Source: Bacteroidales bacterium (GTDB lineage Bacteria > Bacteroidota > Bacteroidia > Bacteroidales > UBA3824). Taken from it: DNA of 64,000 nucleotides. This document shows, in pieces, positions 1 through 8,400 of the stretch. The stretch lies in assembly GCA_017541145.1 (NCBI GenBank), contig JAFXZT010000034.1:1-64000 (forward strand), in the 5' to 3' direction. The stretch's first letter is position 1. Every line of letters begins with the position of its first letter. The translations under genes were made by a program, and so were the position numbers. Under the pieces are notes generated by a model. That model saw nothing but the letters and a program-made list of their open reading frames with translations, ran no database searches and had not been told where the DNA came from.

Positions 1-43
1 AAACCAATTGACTTTGGGACTAAGTCCCAAAGTCAATTGGTTT
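1..43. repeat. Perfect 20-bp inverted repeat at window edge
   Basis: Bases 1-20 and 24-43 are exact reverse complements around a 3-base TAA loop. The dyad begins at the first base of the window, so the repeat may be longer. It lies about 85 bases past the stop of the truncated MBOAT gene. No T-run follows on either side, so it is not a textbook intrinsic terminator. A related string, GTCAACCAATTTCAG, occurs at 117-131, beside the point where the MBOAT homology stops. It may mark a rearrangement or a mobile-element end. Confidence 0.7.
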
Positions 44-127
44 CAGATACAAAGCAAAAAGAGTAAATATGACTTAGTTATAAGTAAACATTTTATAGAA
101 ATAAACGTTAAATCGAGTCAACCAATT

Positions 128-709
128 TCAGGATAGGACATAGTCAAAAGTTCTTTTGTTTAAAAACTGGGGTACTAAGTTTGTCGCTCTTTCAATAGGA
201 CCGGCTACAAGTTGCGGAAAGAAACTAACGTATGCCGCAAATGATATAAAGTCTTTGCATGCAGAGAGTTTGCCTTTGTATACATCAATCGAATAGCTAA
301 GAGTTTGGAAAGTATAGAAACTAATTCCTACCGGTAAAATTATTTGTAATGTCGGAAGATTAAGTTTCATTCCGAATAGTGTAAATGCTTGAACAAAATT
401 TTCTACAAAAAAGTTGAAGTATTTGAAAAATCCAAGCATTCCGAGATTAAAAATTAGCGATACAGCTAATAGTTTTTTTTGATTTTGTTTGTTATTAGTA
501 TAATTTTCTATTCCTCTTGCAACGAAATAGTCAACAAGAGTAGATAAGAAAATGAGGATGAGAAACTGAGGATTCCACCAACCGTAAAATACATAGCTTG
601 CAATTAATAGAAATAAATTTTGTATTTTTCTTCTGTCAGAGCCAATTATCCAATATATTGCAAATACTATTGGTAAAAATATGGCAAATTCAATTGAATT
701 AAAAAGCAT
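128..709 (-). pseudogene. Truncated MBOAT O-acyltransferase (AlgI/DltB-like)
   Basis: This is a membrane-bound O-acyltransferase that would move acyl groups across the inner membrane onto a cell-surface polysaccharide. The 193 residues match only the N-terminal half of the family: a hydrophobic start (MLFNSIEFAIFLPIVFAIYW), the motif SYVFYGWWNP, and PVGISFYTFQTLSYSIDVY followed by FFPQLVAGPIER. Intact members run to roughly 470-500 residues, and the catalytic histidine lies in the missing second half. Homology stops abruptly at about FDY, three codons before the stop, and no other frame in bases 1-127 continues it. It follows the SGNH gene by 20 bp, the usual AlgI/AlgJ-type pairing. I read it as a gene broken by rearrangement and probably inactive. 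A real C-terminal half elsewhere in the genome cannot be excluded. Confidence 0.8.
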
Positions 710-729
710 GGTTTAATAAATTATTCAAA

Positions 730-1785
730 TTATTTATTATTTATGTTGTAATTTATTATTATATCGGCGAGATGTTCACCGACAATTTTAGCCGCTTTTA
801 TCGACCAATGTGTATCATTAACACGGTATATATCTTTTTCTCCATTTTTTAGATAAGGAGTTAGAATTTGTTTTGTATTGACAAAAATATTTGTATCCAA
901 ATCTTTAAAATAATCAAATGAGGGGTTGGGGGGATATGGATTGTTTTCTATAAAGTCGTAATACATGTCATATTTATCCGCCGGAATCATATAAATTAGT
1001 TTTATGTTTTGTTTTTCTGCTTCTTCTATTAGTGAATTTAGATTGTTTTTTGCTTTTTTTATTTCGTTTTCTGTTAAGTATTGAAATAGTAGGTCGCCAT
1101 CCCAATTCTTTTTGTTGTTGTAAATATACAGATATTCCGAGTATTTCCTTGCTGTAAACATCGGTTGAATTAATTTAAGTTTTTTATATGATTTAGATAT
1201 TGTGAATTTGTTTGTATAATAGTTCAATAGCTTTTTAAAATTAAAATCATAGCTTTTTATTTCTATGTCTTGAGGTTTGAAGAAATTCAATAAATTTTTT
1301 TCATTGTTCGTTATAATTTCTTTTTTTTGGATATTATCAAATATTGTAAATTCATCACTTAAGGATTTTATAAAGGTTCTTTCTACTGATTCTGTAATTA
1401 ATACTTTACATTTAGGTATCATGTTCTTTTTTAGTAAGGTATATCCAGTATTTTCAGGCCTTGCTTCTTTTATTCTAAAATTACTTATTGTTTTATTTAG
1501 TTTGTGACCAAGGTAGTTTTGATATCCCATGGTTGTTCCTTGGCTAAAAGAATCTCCTATCGTGATAATTTCTTTGTTTTTTAAAGAATCATAATTGTCA
1601 ACATTTTCAATGTAGCAATAATTTACCGGTTTAAATATTGTATCGTATGGACCAAAAGGAATTCCCCAATCACCGAACCCTCCTGTTTGGTAAGGTAATA
1701 TGAAAATGCATGGTAGAGAAAAGGTTATTGCAATTGGAATTGCGATTAGAATAAATTTAATTATTGTTTTTATAAATTGACTCAT
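730..1785 (-). CDS. Membrane-anchored SGNH/AlgJ-like acyltransferase partner
   Basis: This 351-residue protein has an N-terminal membrane segment (about residues 7-30) and an extracytoplasmic SGNH-type domain. Block I is ITIGDSFSQG (GDS at about 77-79). The C-terminal catalytic pair is NDTHWS (D324, H326), as in AlgJ/AlgX and DltD-like proteins. Such proteins work with an MBOAT partner to transfer acetyl or similar groups to exported polysaccharide. The partner gene lies 20 bp downstream but is truncated, so the pair may no longer work here. Outside the catalytic blocks the sequence is divergent, so the substrate cannot be named. A TACCTTTG box lies just upstream of the start. Confidence 0.72.
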   Translation of the reverse strand: MSQFIKTIIKFILIAIPIAITFSLPCIFILPYQTGGFGDWGIPFGPYDTIFKPVNYCYIENVDNYDSLKNKEIITIGDSFSQGTTMGYQNYLGHKLNKTISNFRIKEARPENTGYTLLKKNMIPKCKVLITESVERTFIKSLSDEFTIFDNIQKKEIITNNEKNLLNFFKPQDIEIKSYDFNFKKLLNYYTNKFTISKSYKKLKLIQPMFTARKYSEYLYIYNNKKNWDGDLLFQYLTENEIKKAKNNLNSLIEEAEKQNIKLIYMIPADKYDMYYDFIENNPYPPNPSFDYFKDLDTNIFVNTKQILTPYLKNGEKDIYRVNDTHWSIKAAKIVGEHLADIIINYNINNK

Positions 1786-1800
1786 TTTCTATTTTTGTTG

Positions 1801-1808
1801 CAAAGGTA
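1801..1808 (-). promoter_or_regulatory. Bacteroidota -7 box (TACCTTTG) for the SGNH gene
   Basis: The minus strand reads TACCTTTG here, an exact TAnnTTTG match, about 16 bases before the ATG at 1785. No exact TTTG is seen at the expected -33 position. Confidence 0.5.
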
Positions 1809-2075
1809 TAACATTCCTGTTAACTATACAATTATTTTATCGATTGTCCCTTTTTGTTGCTATATTTTAATAGTCTTGTTCCATTTGTCCTTTTGAAAAT
1901 CGGCAATATCCTGTGAATTATTTGTTTTATAACCAAATTTTTGATGTAATTTAAATATAACTCAAAATACAAAGTTTTCGTTGCGTATGTATTGTTTTGA
2001 GTTCTTTAATTTTTTTTATGCATATTTCCTTTTATTCTCGTGTTAATTTTTCGAGAGTAATACTTCATAAATAAG

Positions 2076-2126
2076 CGATAGTTGCTCCGTAACTGCATTT
2101 TTTTAGGCGTTACGGAGCAACTATCG
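2076..2126. repeat. Covarying hairpin element, copy 1
   Basis: Arms 2076-2093 and 2109-2126 are perfect 18-bp reverse complements around a 15-base loop containing ATTTTTTTAGGC, followed by GCGATGTTTT. A second copy at 8340-8388 has the same loop core, the same GTTACGGAGC stem base and the same GCGATGTTTT flank, but a different outer stem with matching changes on both arms. No T-run follows the stem, so it is not a standard terminator. Copy 1 lies about 180 bases downstream of the GT14 gene. Confidence 0.8.
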
Positions 2127-2303
2127 CGATGTTTTTGTATATTGATTGCTTACTTTATTTTTTTTTGCCTTTGAAAACAGCTTTTCAAATTTATCTTTAC
2201 TTTGCGAGGCTGCATTATGACAATCTATTCAATCATTTATTTTGTAAGTAAAATAAAATAGTATTGTTATATTTGCCTTTGTATTGCTCTCTTAAGTTTA
2301 GTA

Positions 2304-3167
2304 TTATAATAAATTGTTGTCTATTAGTTTTGTAAGTTTGTCACTTTCAGGTGATCTAAACTTTCGTGCAAATAATGCATCGGAATTTTTTACTTCTTCA
2401 TAATTGTCTTCTGTTAAGTAGATGGGTGACCATACACCTTCTACCCATTTTATGTATCTGTAATAATTGTTACATATATTAATGTTTTTACAATTATTCA
2501 TTATAATACTTTGTATAACAATTTCTTGTGGACATGGATGTTGATTTTTGCTGTTGAATGTTTCATAAAACTTTACTAGTTTGTTGTAACATTCTTCTTG
2601 TTCTAGTAATTGTTTTATAGCTTTGTTGTTAAGCATAAAATAATTTGAGCTGTGCCAAATAGGAAAATCTTCATTAAATGGTACTGATTTAGTTTTTCGT
2701 TTAATGAAAATTGGTCTGTTTATTATTGGTAACATTATCTTTTTATGGTACATATCGCGATATATCCATTTGTCTAATTCCCATTTGGGAGTTGCTGTTA
2801 CTTTCCTATATGACATGTAACCGTCATATTCTGAATTCTTTAGAAAACTTTCAATTTCTTTTATCGGTTTTATTGGATAACAAGTTGGTGTTATTGTTAT
2901 TATCCAATCCGGGTTATATTTTTCTGATATAATTTTGAAAGCATCCCAAGTTGCTTTAACATTATTGATATGCGACCAATAAGTTGTGTAATGTTTTGGG
3001 GCTAGTATCAAATTGTACTTTTTTATTAGATTATTGTTAAAATTATTTTGGCTATAATCGTGATGAATATATATTACAGGATTTTCAAATAAAGAAAGTT
3101 TATCTAGTAAAATTTCAAATTGTTTTCCTGGATAATCACACGATAATATTACAAATGCTATTTTCAT
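2304..3167 (-). CDS. Core-2/I-branching type glycosyltransferase (GT14)
   Basis: This 287-residue soluble enzyme resembles the Branch (GT14) family of beta-1,6-N-acetylglucosaminyl- and xylosyltransferases. Visible family signs are the start MKIAFVILSCDYPG, the SHINNVKATWDAF block, ITPTCYPIKPIKEIESFL (equivalent to the usual LSGQDYPI stretch), WHSSNYFMLNNKA, PQEIVIQSIIMN and the late DALFARKF. It probably adds a branch sugar to the surface glycan made by this locus. It has no signal peptide or membrane segment. Its start ATG is preceded by an AT-rich gap of 194 bp, so it may have its own promoter. The donor sugar cannot be told from sequence. Confidence 0.75.
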   Translation of the reverse strand: MKIAFVILSCDYPGKQFEILLDKLSLFENPVIYIHHDYSQNNFNNNLIKKYNLILAPKHYTTYWSHINNVKATWDAFKIISEKYNPDWIITITPTCYPIKPIKEIESFLKNSEYDGYMSYRKVTATPKWELDKWIYRDMYHKKIMLPIINRPIFIKRKTKSVPFNEDFPIWHSSNYFMLNNKAIKQLLEQEECYNKLVKFYETFNSKNQHPCPQEIVIQSIIMNNCKNINICNNYYRYIKWVEGVWSPIYLTEDNYEEVKNSDALFARKFRSPESDKLTKLIDNNLL

Positions 3168-3361
3168 TTTGTTTGTAATGTTTAGATGTAATTATTTTAC
3201 CTTTAATATCTCTTTTTTGAACTTATCTTTAATTTTTTCATATTAATGATGTTAGTTCATTTTTTTTGTTTTTTGTGATAATCCTGTGCTTTTTTGTTAT
3301 ATCATTTGTTCGAAATTTTATTTTTAATTGTTTGAATAATATTAGTTTTTTTATATGTTAT

Positions 3362-4504
3362 TTAAATTGTTATTTTCAGTATTTTTTTTAATTTATGTTC
3401 AAATTTTTGTGGGTCAAGATAAAAATAACTTTTATTTGCCCAATTATTATTTGTTTCTCCTTTTAGTTCACTTCCAATAACTGCATCGTATTTAAATCCT
3501 AGTTGATTTGATAAAATCGCATAACTTGCAGGAATTTTTGTAGAAGTATGTATTTCGAGCATAGATAAATTGTTTGGGTAACGAAAAATTATATTTATAT
3601 TGCCAGCACCGTGTATAGCAATTAGGTATTCTACTTGTCTATATAGTTTTATTTGTTCTTCAACTGTTAATTTATTGTTGTCAATGATTTCAAAACCGTA
3701 TTTTTGCGCAATCATTTCTATTTCATTGTTATTTTCAATATGTCTTGAAGATTTTTCATCTCTTTTTAAATAAATTTTTTTTGTTGTGTGTTTGCTTGGT
3801 TTAATGTGTGAAAACCATGATAGTACTGTATTTAAATACGTATTTCTATAGTGAATTACTTTGCATTGATAGACTTCATTGCACTGAATGAAGTTTTTGT
3901 CTCTATATATAAATTTAATATTGTTAAATATTGGTGATAATTTAATTGTTTCTTTAAAAAAACTACATTCTGCTATTGATTTTGGAATTAGTATTGGCAT
4001 TGCGTTGATGTTTATATCATTATTTTTTAGTAATGCTAATTCTCCAAATAATGCATCCCATAAAAAAAAATAGTTTTTTCCAAAGCTTCCACATAGTTCA
4101 TTTAGGGATATTATTTTATCGTATATTTCTATTTTTTTCTTTTTTCTTAAAAATAATATTTTGTCAGGCTTGTCAGTTTGTCCATATTCTGAATTGTATA
4201 TAATATGTCTATAACTGCTTGGTACAGAATGATACAATATTTTATTGTTTTTTGTTATTATCCAACCGTAAGTGGGGTCAATATAGCATGTCTTTGTATA
4301 ATGTAATAGGTAAGTATCATCGTTCCATGATTTTATAAAATCAAAATTTTTTCTTTCGTCTTCTCCAATTTGAGATATATCTATATCATTATATGTGTAT
4401 GATTTGTTGAAAATTAAATATTTTTTTTCCTCTTCAAAGTCCATAAAATTATATTTTATGAATTTTGATAATGCTTTATATATTAGTTTGATAATAATAT
4501 TCAT
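3362..4504 (-). CDS. GT61-family glycosyltransferase (DUF563)
   Basis: This 380-residue protein has the C-terminal GT61 catalytic signature: IYLKRDEKSSRHIENNNEI, then FEIIDNNKLTVEEQIKLY, then AIHGAGNINIIF (the GAG-L-N-F-like block). The N-terminal third is divergent, as is usual in the family. It is expected to act in the cytoplasm on lipid-linked glycan. Its ATG overlaps the stop of the upstream ATP-grasp gene by four bases (ATGA), showing tight translational coupling. Donor and linkage are unknown. Confidence 0.78.
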   Translation of the reverse strand: MNIIIKLIYKALSKFIKYNFMDFEEEKKYLIFNKSYTYNDIDISQIGEDERKNFDFIKSWNDDTYLLHYTKTCYIDPTYGWIITKNNKILYHSVPSSYRHIIYNSEYGQTDKPDKILFLRKKKKIEIYDKIISLNELCGSFGKNYFFLWDALFGELALLKNNDININAMPILIPKSIAECSFFKETIKLSPIFNNIKFIYRDKNFIQCNEVYQCKVIHYRNTYLNTVLSWFSHIKPSKHTTKKIYLKRDEKSSRHIENNNEIEMIAQKYGFEIIDNNKLTVEEQIKLYRQVEYLIAIHGAGNINIIFRYPNNLSMLEIHTSTKIPASYAILSNQLGFKYDAVIGSELKGETNNNWANKSYFYLDPQKFEHKLKKILKITI

Positions 4505-5478
4505 TTTTGTAATTTTATTAATTTTCCTAATTCAATATTTGTATTTTTAGGATTCCAACCATATGTTCCACTACCCGATGTAAAAGTAATTTCTCCAAAA
4601 TATATTCTTCCTTTTATGATATATAGATCAACTCTTGCGTACATGAAATCCTTGGATAACGTTTTCGCAATGTTTATCATTTCATTTAAACAATCAGGTT
4701 TTATAATATCTTTATCATTCATTGCATATACTCCATCTGTGAAATTTTGTTTTTTCCAGTTAATATCGTACCAAACTTCTAATGCTGTGTGATTTTTTAA
4801 ATTTCGATCAGAAATAACTTCTATATAATGAGGTATGCCATTGAAACAATGTATTTTATAATCGTGTAAGTTGCCATCCATTTCTTCTATAAATTTTTCT
4901 GCATAAATTATAGGATGAATTTTGCTGTAATGTAATTCTAGATCACAAAATTGCCAGAAAAATGCATAGTCCATTTGTAACCATCTGTTTAATTGTTTTT
5001 TTATTTTTTGTTGATTTATTTTATTTTTGTCTTTTATTATGATATTCATGCCTGAACCATGATTGCATTTTAGAACGAATTTGTCTGGAAGTTTAAAAAA
5101 ATCTATGTCATTGGCATTTTCCCATGCTTCACCAATTATTGGTATTAAATATTTCGAGCCTATTTTCTCTTTAATTTCTTTTCTTACTAAATATTTGTCT
5201 GCATATAATGTTTTTTGAGGTGTACTATCGTAAATTTTTAACCATTGTATTTTTTCATTAAAAGTCTGTGGATTTTCTAAATTTAATTCTTCTCCAGTAA
5301 TATTTTTGAATCTTTTTTTTAGTATTTTGGGATATTCTTTGTTAGGTATAGACTTTAAGTAATTCTGAATTTTTATTTTTGAACTAAATGAAAGTTCTTT
5401 TTTTAATTTTGCATTTACTAAAATTGAATCTATGCAATATATTATTCCGTAATTTTTTATTGCTTTTATGAACTGCAT
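4501..5478 (-). CDS. TupA-like ATP-grasp protein
   Basis: This 325-residue protein matches the TupA-like ATP-grasp family often found in polysaccharide loci. Signs are the conserved opening FKNITGEELNLENPQTFNEK followed by IQWLKIYD, LYADKYLVR, KFVLKCNHGSGMNII (nucleotide-binding lysine region), the acidic metal-site region DLYIIKGRIYFGEITFTSGSG and the ending WNPKNTNIELGKLI. ATP-grasp enzymes ligate a carboxylate to an amine, and TupA-type members attach amino acids or similar groups to glycans. It heads a coupled pair with the GT61 gene. A TACTTTTG box at 5601-5608 is a plausible promoter. The substrate is unknown. Confidence 0.75.
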   Translation of the reverse strand: MQFIKAIKNYGIIYCIDSILVNAKLKKELSFSSKIKIQNYLKSIPNKEYPKILKKRFKNITGEELNLENPQTFNEKIQWLKIYDSTPQKTLYADKYLVRKEIKEKIGSKYLIPIIGEAWENANDIDFFKLPDKFVLKCNHGSGMNIIIKDKNKINQQKIKKQLNRWLQMDYAFFWQFCDLELHYSKIHPIIYAEKFIEEMDGNLHDYKIHCFNGIPHYIEVISDRNLKNHTALEVWYDINWKKQNFTDGVYAMNDKDIIKPDCLNEMINIAKTLSKDFMYARVDLYIIKGRIYFGEITFTSGSGTYGWNPKNTNIELGKLIKLQK

Positions 5479-5600
5479 TTTTTTATTTAGAATATATTAA
5501 ATTTAATATTAAAATAGAAGTATACTAGAGTGATAATTGCATATAAATATTGATTATATGTATATGTCAAATTGTTTTAATCACTTACTAATAAGCCCTA

Positions 5601-5608
5601 CAAAAGTA
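5601..5608 (-). promoter_or_regulatory. Possible -7 box (TACTTTTG)
   Basis: This exact TAnnTTTG match lies on the minus strand about 120 bases before the ATP-grasp start. The -33 element is not clear and the leader would be long. Confidence 0.35.
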
Positions 5609-5724
5609 TGAGATTTATTTAGAAATCTAATGAAAGTAATAAAATATTTTTTGTGTATTTAATATTATATGTAAAAAACAGAATTTCATAGTTATTTGAA
5701 AAAAATTTGTGGTAAATTATTCTA

Positions 5725-6522
5725 TTATTCGCTAAGTTTTATTAGTTGTATGTTTCCTATTTTTGCAGCCACTTCATCAAAAGAAGAAAACTGTGAGCCT
5801 ATTATTAGATCTGCTTTTGATAAGATTAGCATCTCTGCATACGCATCCACTATTCCTTGTGGTGAATTGCGTTCTAAGCTGAAACTATTTGTGAGTATTT
5901 TGTTGTTTCCGTAATGTAAAGTAAGCAGATACTTAATGTCTTGTGAATCTGTGGCAATGTAAAATTTTGTTTTGTCGATGTGTTGCTCTATATATTCTGT
6001 AAATAATTTAATTGGGCTTTTCTTAGTAGCCCCAATATGGTCGCCTCGACGGATATGAATGCCGATGTAGTTTTGATAATTAATTTTGTTAATAATCTCA
6101 ACAATGTTATCTGATGGAGCGAAAATAGTGTAGTCCTCTTGTTCAGTGAGACAAAAGCACATTGCTACGTATACTTTTTGGTATTTTTCGAATATTGGTT
6201 TTAATTGTTTCGGAATGTTAGTTTTTCCTTTGGTAAATACATAATCATAGCCTTTTGCTTTGTTATGGATTTTAGCAATGAGTCTTTTGATTGGATTTTG
6301 TTGCATTGAATGTATCATTTGGGGTTCGTGGATTATATTTGTGATATTGAATCCTCTTATGGGCTTGAAAATATGCTCAAAGTCACAATTTAGTGCATCA
6401 TTTTTTAGCCAAAGTATGTTGATATTAATACCGCTTTTGACAAAATGAGCAATTGATGCCATCACTCTCATTCTGTTGGCGAGTCCATCGCGAAGTAGTA
6501 CTGTAAGTGTATTTAGTTGCAT
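5725..6522 (-). CDS. Fucosyltransferase-like protein (HxRRGD superfamily)
   Basis: This 265-residue protein has two hallmarks of the NodZ/POFUT/alpha-1,6-fucosyltransferase superfamily: the N-terminal loop RDGLANRMRVMASI (about residues 11-24) and YIGIHIRRGDHIG (about 150-162). In related enzymes the first arginine of HIRRGD contacts GDP-fucose. The C-terminal ADLIIGSQFSSFDEVAAKIG fits the conserved S-F acceptor-domain motif. With a GT10 fucosyltransferase also in the locus, the glycan may carry more than one fucose. The donor is inferred, not shown. It sits about 100 bp after the GT2 gene in the same direction. Confidence 0.7.
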   Translation of the reverse strand: MQLNTLTVLLRDGLANRMRVMASIAHFVKSGININILWLKNDALNCDFEHIFKPIRGFNITNIIHEPQMIHSMQQNPIKRLIAKIHNKAKGYDYVFTKGKTNIPKQLKPIFEKYQKVYVAMCFCLTEQEDYTIFAPSDNIVEIINKINYQNYIGIHIRRGDHIGATKKSPIKLFTEYIEQHIDKTKFYIATDSQDIKYLLTLHYGNNKILTNSFSLERNSPQGIVDAYAEMLILSKADLIIGSQFSSFDEVAAKIGNIQLIKLSE

Positions 6523-6625
6523 TTTCGTGTTTTAATTTTTTTTTTGTATTATCTATAATTGGACATAATAATGCCAACATTGTTCAAGATTCTATGTTGA
6601 TGAATGTTTATTTTCTAAGTTATGT

Positions 6626-7570
6626 TCATTTTTCGTTTTTAAGTATTTTGAGATAGTATTTTGCTGATTTTATATTTTCTTTCCACATTGTGAGGTATCG
6701 TTTTCTATTATCTATTTCTGACTCTTCAGTAGATATTCCTATTAGGTGTTTTACTTCAATTTTAGGTGAATATAACATTGATAATTTATTTTTTTGACAT
6801 TGATACGCTAAAATTTGTTCTTCAAAATACAGATATGTATGAGGATCGAAACAATATTCCCTATTTGTTATGAAATCTTTCGAAAAAATGTAACATGCGC
6901 CGCAGAGAACGGAGTCTGTTACATTACTTTTGGTCTTCGTTGAATTTTGCTTTTTTTGTTCGGTGGATGTCGTAATTCGTTTTTGTGAGTGTTCGCTTTT
7001 GAAGAATTTGTAAATTGGTTTTGCCCACCAAAATATAGTATAGTGAAGTATTTTTAGAATATAATAATTCCGATTATCCCTACTTATATATTCTTTGTAT
7101 GTTTTTATGAATTTTTGGGTTTGTTCAATAGTTGCGCAATTGAGAGGACCGGGATTTTGATAGAGATTATATTTGGGTGCAAAAATTGATGGTCCTAATA
7201 CTGCATATTTGTGTTCTTGATATATTTCTTCTATTTTTCCTAACAAGTCTTTTTGTTCAATAATGATATCGTTGTTCATTACAATCATAAACTGTATATC
7301 ATAATTTTGTTTTAAATAATTGAATCCTACATTGTTACCACGGGCAAAACCATCGTTTTTATCGTGTAATATTACTTTTATTAATTTATTGTCTTTATAG
7401 TATTGTTGTAATTCTTTTCCAGAATCGTTAGGTGATTTATTGTCAACAATTACTATGAGTATATTCTCTGTGCTAAAATTTTCTAATAGTTTATTTACAC
7501 ATTGCTTGGTCATTTCTAATGCCATGTAATGTAGAATTATAAAACCAAATTTTAATGATGTTTTCTCCAT
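6626..7570 (-). CDS. GT2-family glycosyltransferase, rhamnosyltransferase-like
   Basis: This 314-residue GT-A fold enzyme has IVIVDNKSPNDSG near the N-terminus, then DKNDGFARGNNVGF, then the metal-binding MIVMNNDI (DxD equivalent), GACYIFSKDF and the late acidic HTYLYFEEQILAYQC. This layout is typical of rhamnosyltransferase-like GT2 enzymes that act on lipid-linked glycans at the inner membrane face. About residues 160-215 form a basic, polar insertion (TTSTEQKKQNSTKTKSN) of low complexity. It starts 3 bp after the GT32 gene, so the two are co-transcribed. Confidence 0.82.
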   Translation of the reverse strand: MEKTSLKFGFIILHYMALEMTKQCVNKLLENFSTENILIVIVDNKSPNDSGKELQQYYKDNKLIKVILHDKNDGFARGNNVGFNYLKQNYDIQFMIVMNNDIIIEQKDLLGKIEEIYQEHKYAVLGPSIFAPKYNLYQNPGPLNCATIEQTQKFIKTYKEYISRDNRNYYILKILHYTIFWWAKPIYKFFKSEHSQKRITTSTEQKKQNSTKTKSNVTDSVLCGACYIFSKDFITNREYCFDPHTYLYFEEQILAYQCQKNKLSMLYSPKIEVKHLIGISTEESEIDNRKRYLTMWKENIKSAKYYLKILKNEK

Positions 7571-7573
7571 TTT

Positions 7574-8263
7574 TTATTTGCAAATATGCGCTTTTATGAT
7601 GTTCCAATATTTTCTTATACCTTTACTTTGTTTTCTATATTTATTGAGCTCATCGAGCCAACTTGCATTCCATAGGTGTACGGCTACGCTATTATCTGTG
7701 AGATATTGTTTGTAGCTAAAATCTCCTTCTATTGTGGCGTTTAACGGTAAAGCGTAAAAATAGTCCGGATTATACAATCGGGGACATTCGTTTTCCGGTA
7801 GTGTTTTTATTATTTGTGTCAAGTTTTGTGGTATTGATATTGTTTGCATATTATTGATGTCAAATGTAAGTTTATTATAAAATTGCATTGCTTTTGCAAT
7901 GAATTTACTTCCTTGTTTTGCTCCAATAATTGCAGCGTTAGTAGTTGTTTCGTCTTCTTTTCCAAGAAAATCATCTGATACCAAAAAATCATCCAAGTTT
8001 TTAAGTACCAACATGTCTGTATCCATGTAAATACCACCGTATTGGTTTAGTGCCCAAATTCTTACATAGTCAGCAACAAATGCGTATTTCTTTGCAGCCA
8101 AGGCATTTTTTACAAACGGAACCTCTATCGGAGAGTTCTGCTCATTCCATAGCATTAGTTTGTAGTCGGGCAGGTATTTTTTCCACGACTTGATACATTT
8201 TTTGTCGGTATTTGACATCTTTTTAGGACCGAACCAACAATAATGAATTATTTTGGGTATCAT
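7574..8263 (-). CDS. GT32-family capsular glycosyltransferase
   Basis: This 229-residue protein has the full GT32 (Gly_transf_sug, DXD) pattern: start MIPKIIHYCWFGPKKMS, SWKKYLPDYKLMLWNE, FVADYVRIWALNQYGGIYMD and the metal-binding MDTDMLVLKN. The tail has the usual HLWNASW. Members transfer a hexose from a nucleotide sugar in capsule and O-antigen synthesis. It appears to be first in a short operon with the GT2 gene. A TAATTTTG box at 8310-8317 is a candidate promoter. Confidence 0.88.
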   Translation of the reverse strand: MIPKIIHYCWFGPKKMSNTDKKCIKSWKKYLPDYKLMLWNEQNSPIEVPFVKNALAAKKYAFVADYVRIWALNQYGGIYMDTDMLVLKNLDDFLVSDDFLGKEDETTTNAAIIGAKQGSKFIAKAMQFYNKLTFDINNMQTISIPQNLTQIIKTLPENECPRLYNPDYFYALPLNATIEGDFSYKQYLTDNSVAVHLWNASWLDELNKYRKQSKGIRKYWNIIKAHICK

Positions 8264-8309
8264 TGTTTTGTATTATTCTGCGTTTTTTTCTTGTTGTTTT
8301 TTTACTTTA

Positions 8310-8317
8310 CAAAATTA
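8310..8317 (-). promoter_or_regulatory. Candidate -7 box (TAATTTTG) for the GT32 operon
   Basis: The minus strand matches TAnnTTTG exactly, about 47 bases before the GT32 start. No clear TTTG lies at the right spacing. Confidence 0.4.
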
Positions 8318-8339
8318 CAAATTTTTTCTTTTTATAGTA

Positions 8340-8388
8340 GATACTAGCTCCGTAACTATATTTTTTTAGGCGTTACGGAGCTAGTATC
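8340..8388. repeat. Covarying hairpin element, copy 2
   Basis: Arms 8340-8356 and 8372-8388 are perfect 17-bp reverse complements around a 15-base loop with ATTTTTTTAGGC, and GCGATGTTTT follows. Compared with copy 1, the left arm reads GATACTAGCTCC instead of GATAGTTGCTCC and the right arm changes to match. It lies 12 bases past the stop of the AAA ATPase gene (minus strand). Confidence 0.8.
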
Positions 8389-8400
8389 GCGATGTTTTGA

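Larger units (their letters stand above)
1786..2303. other. Gene-free gap of 518 bp in the polysaccharide locus
   Basis: This AT-rich stretch has no credible ORF. It holds the -7 box at 1801-1808 and the hairpin element at 2076-2126. I see nothing else in it. Confidence 0.6.
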
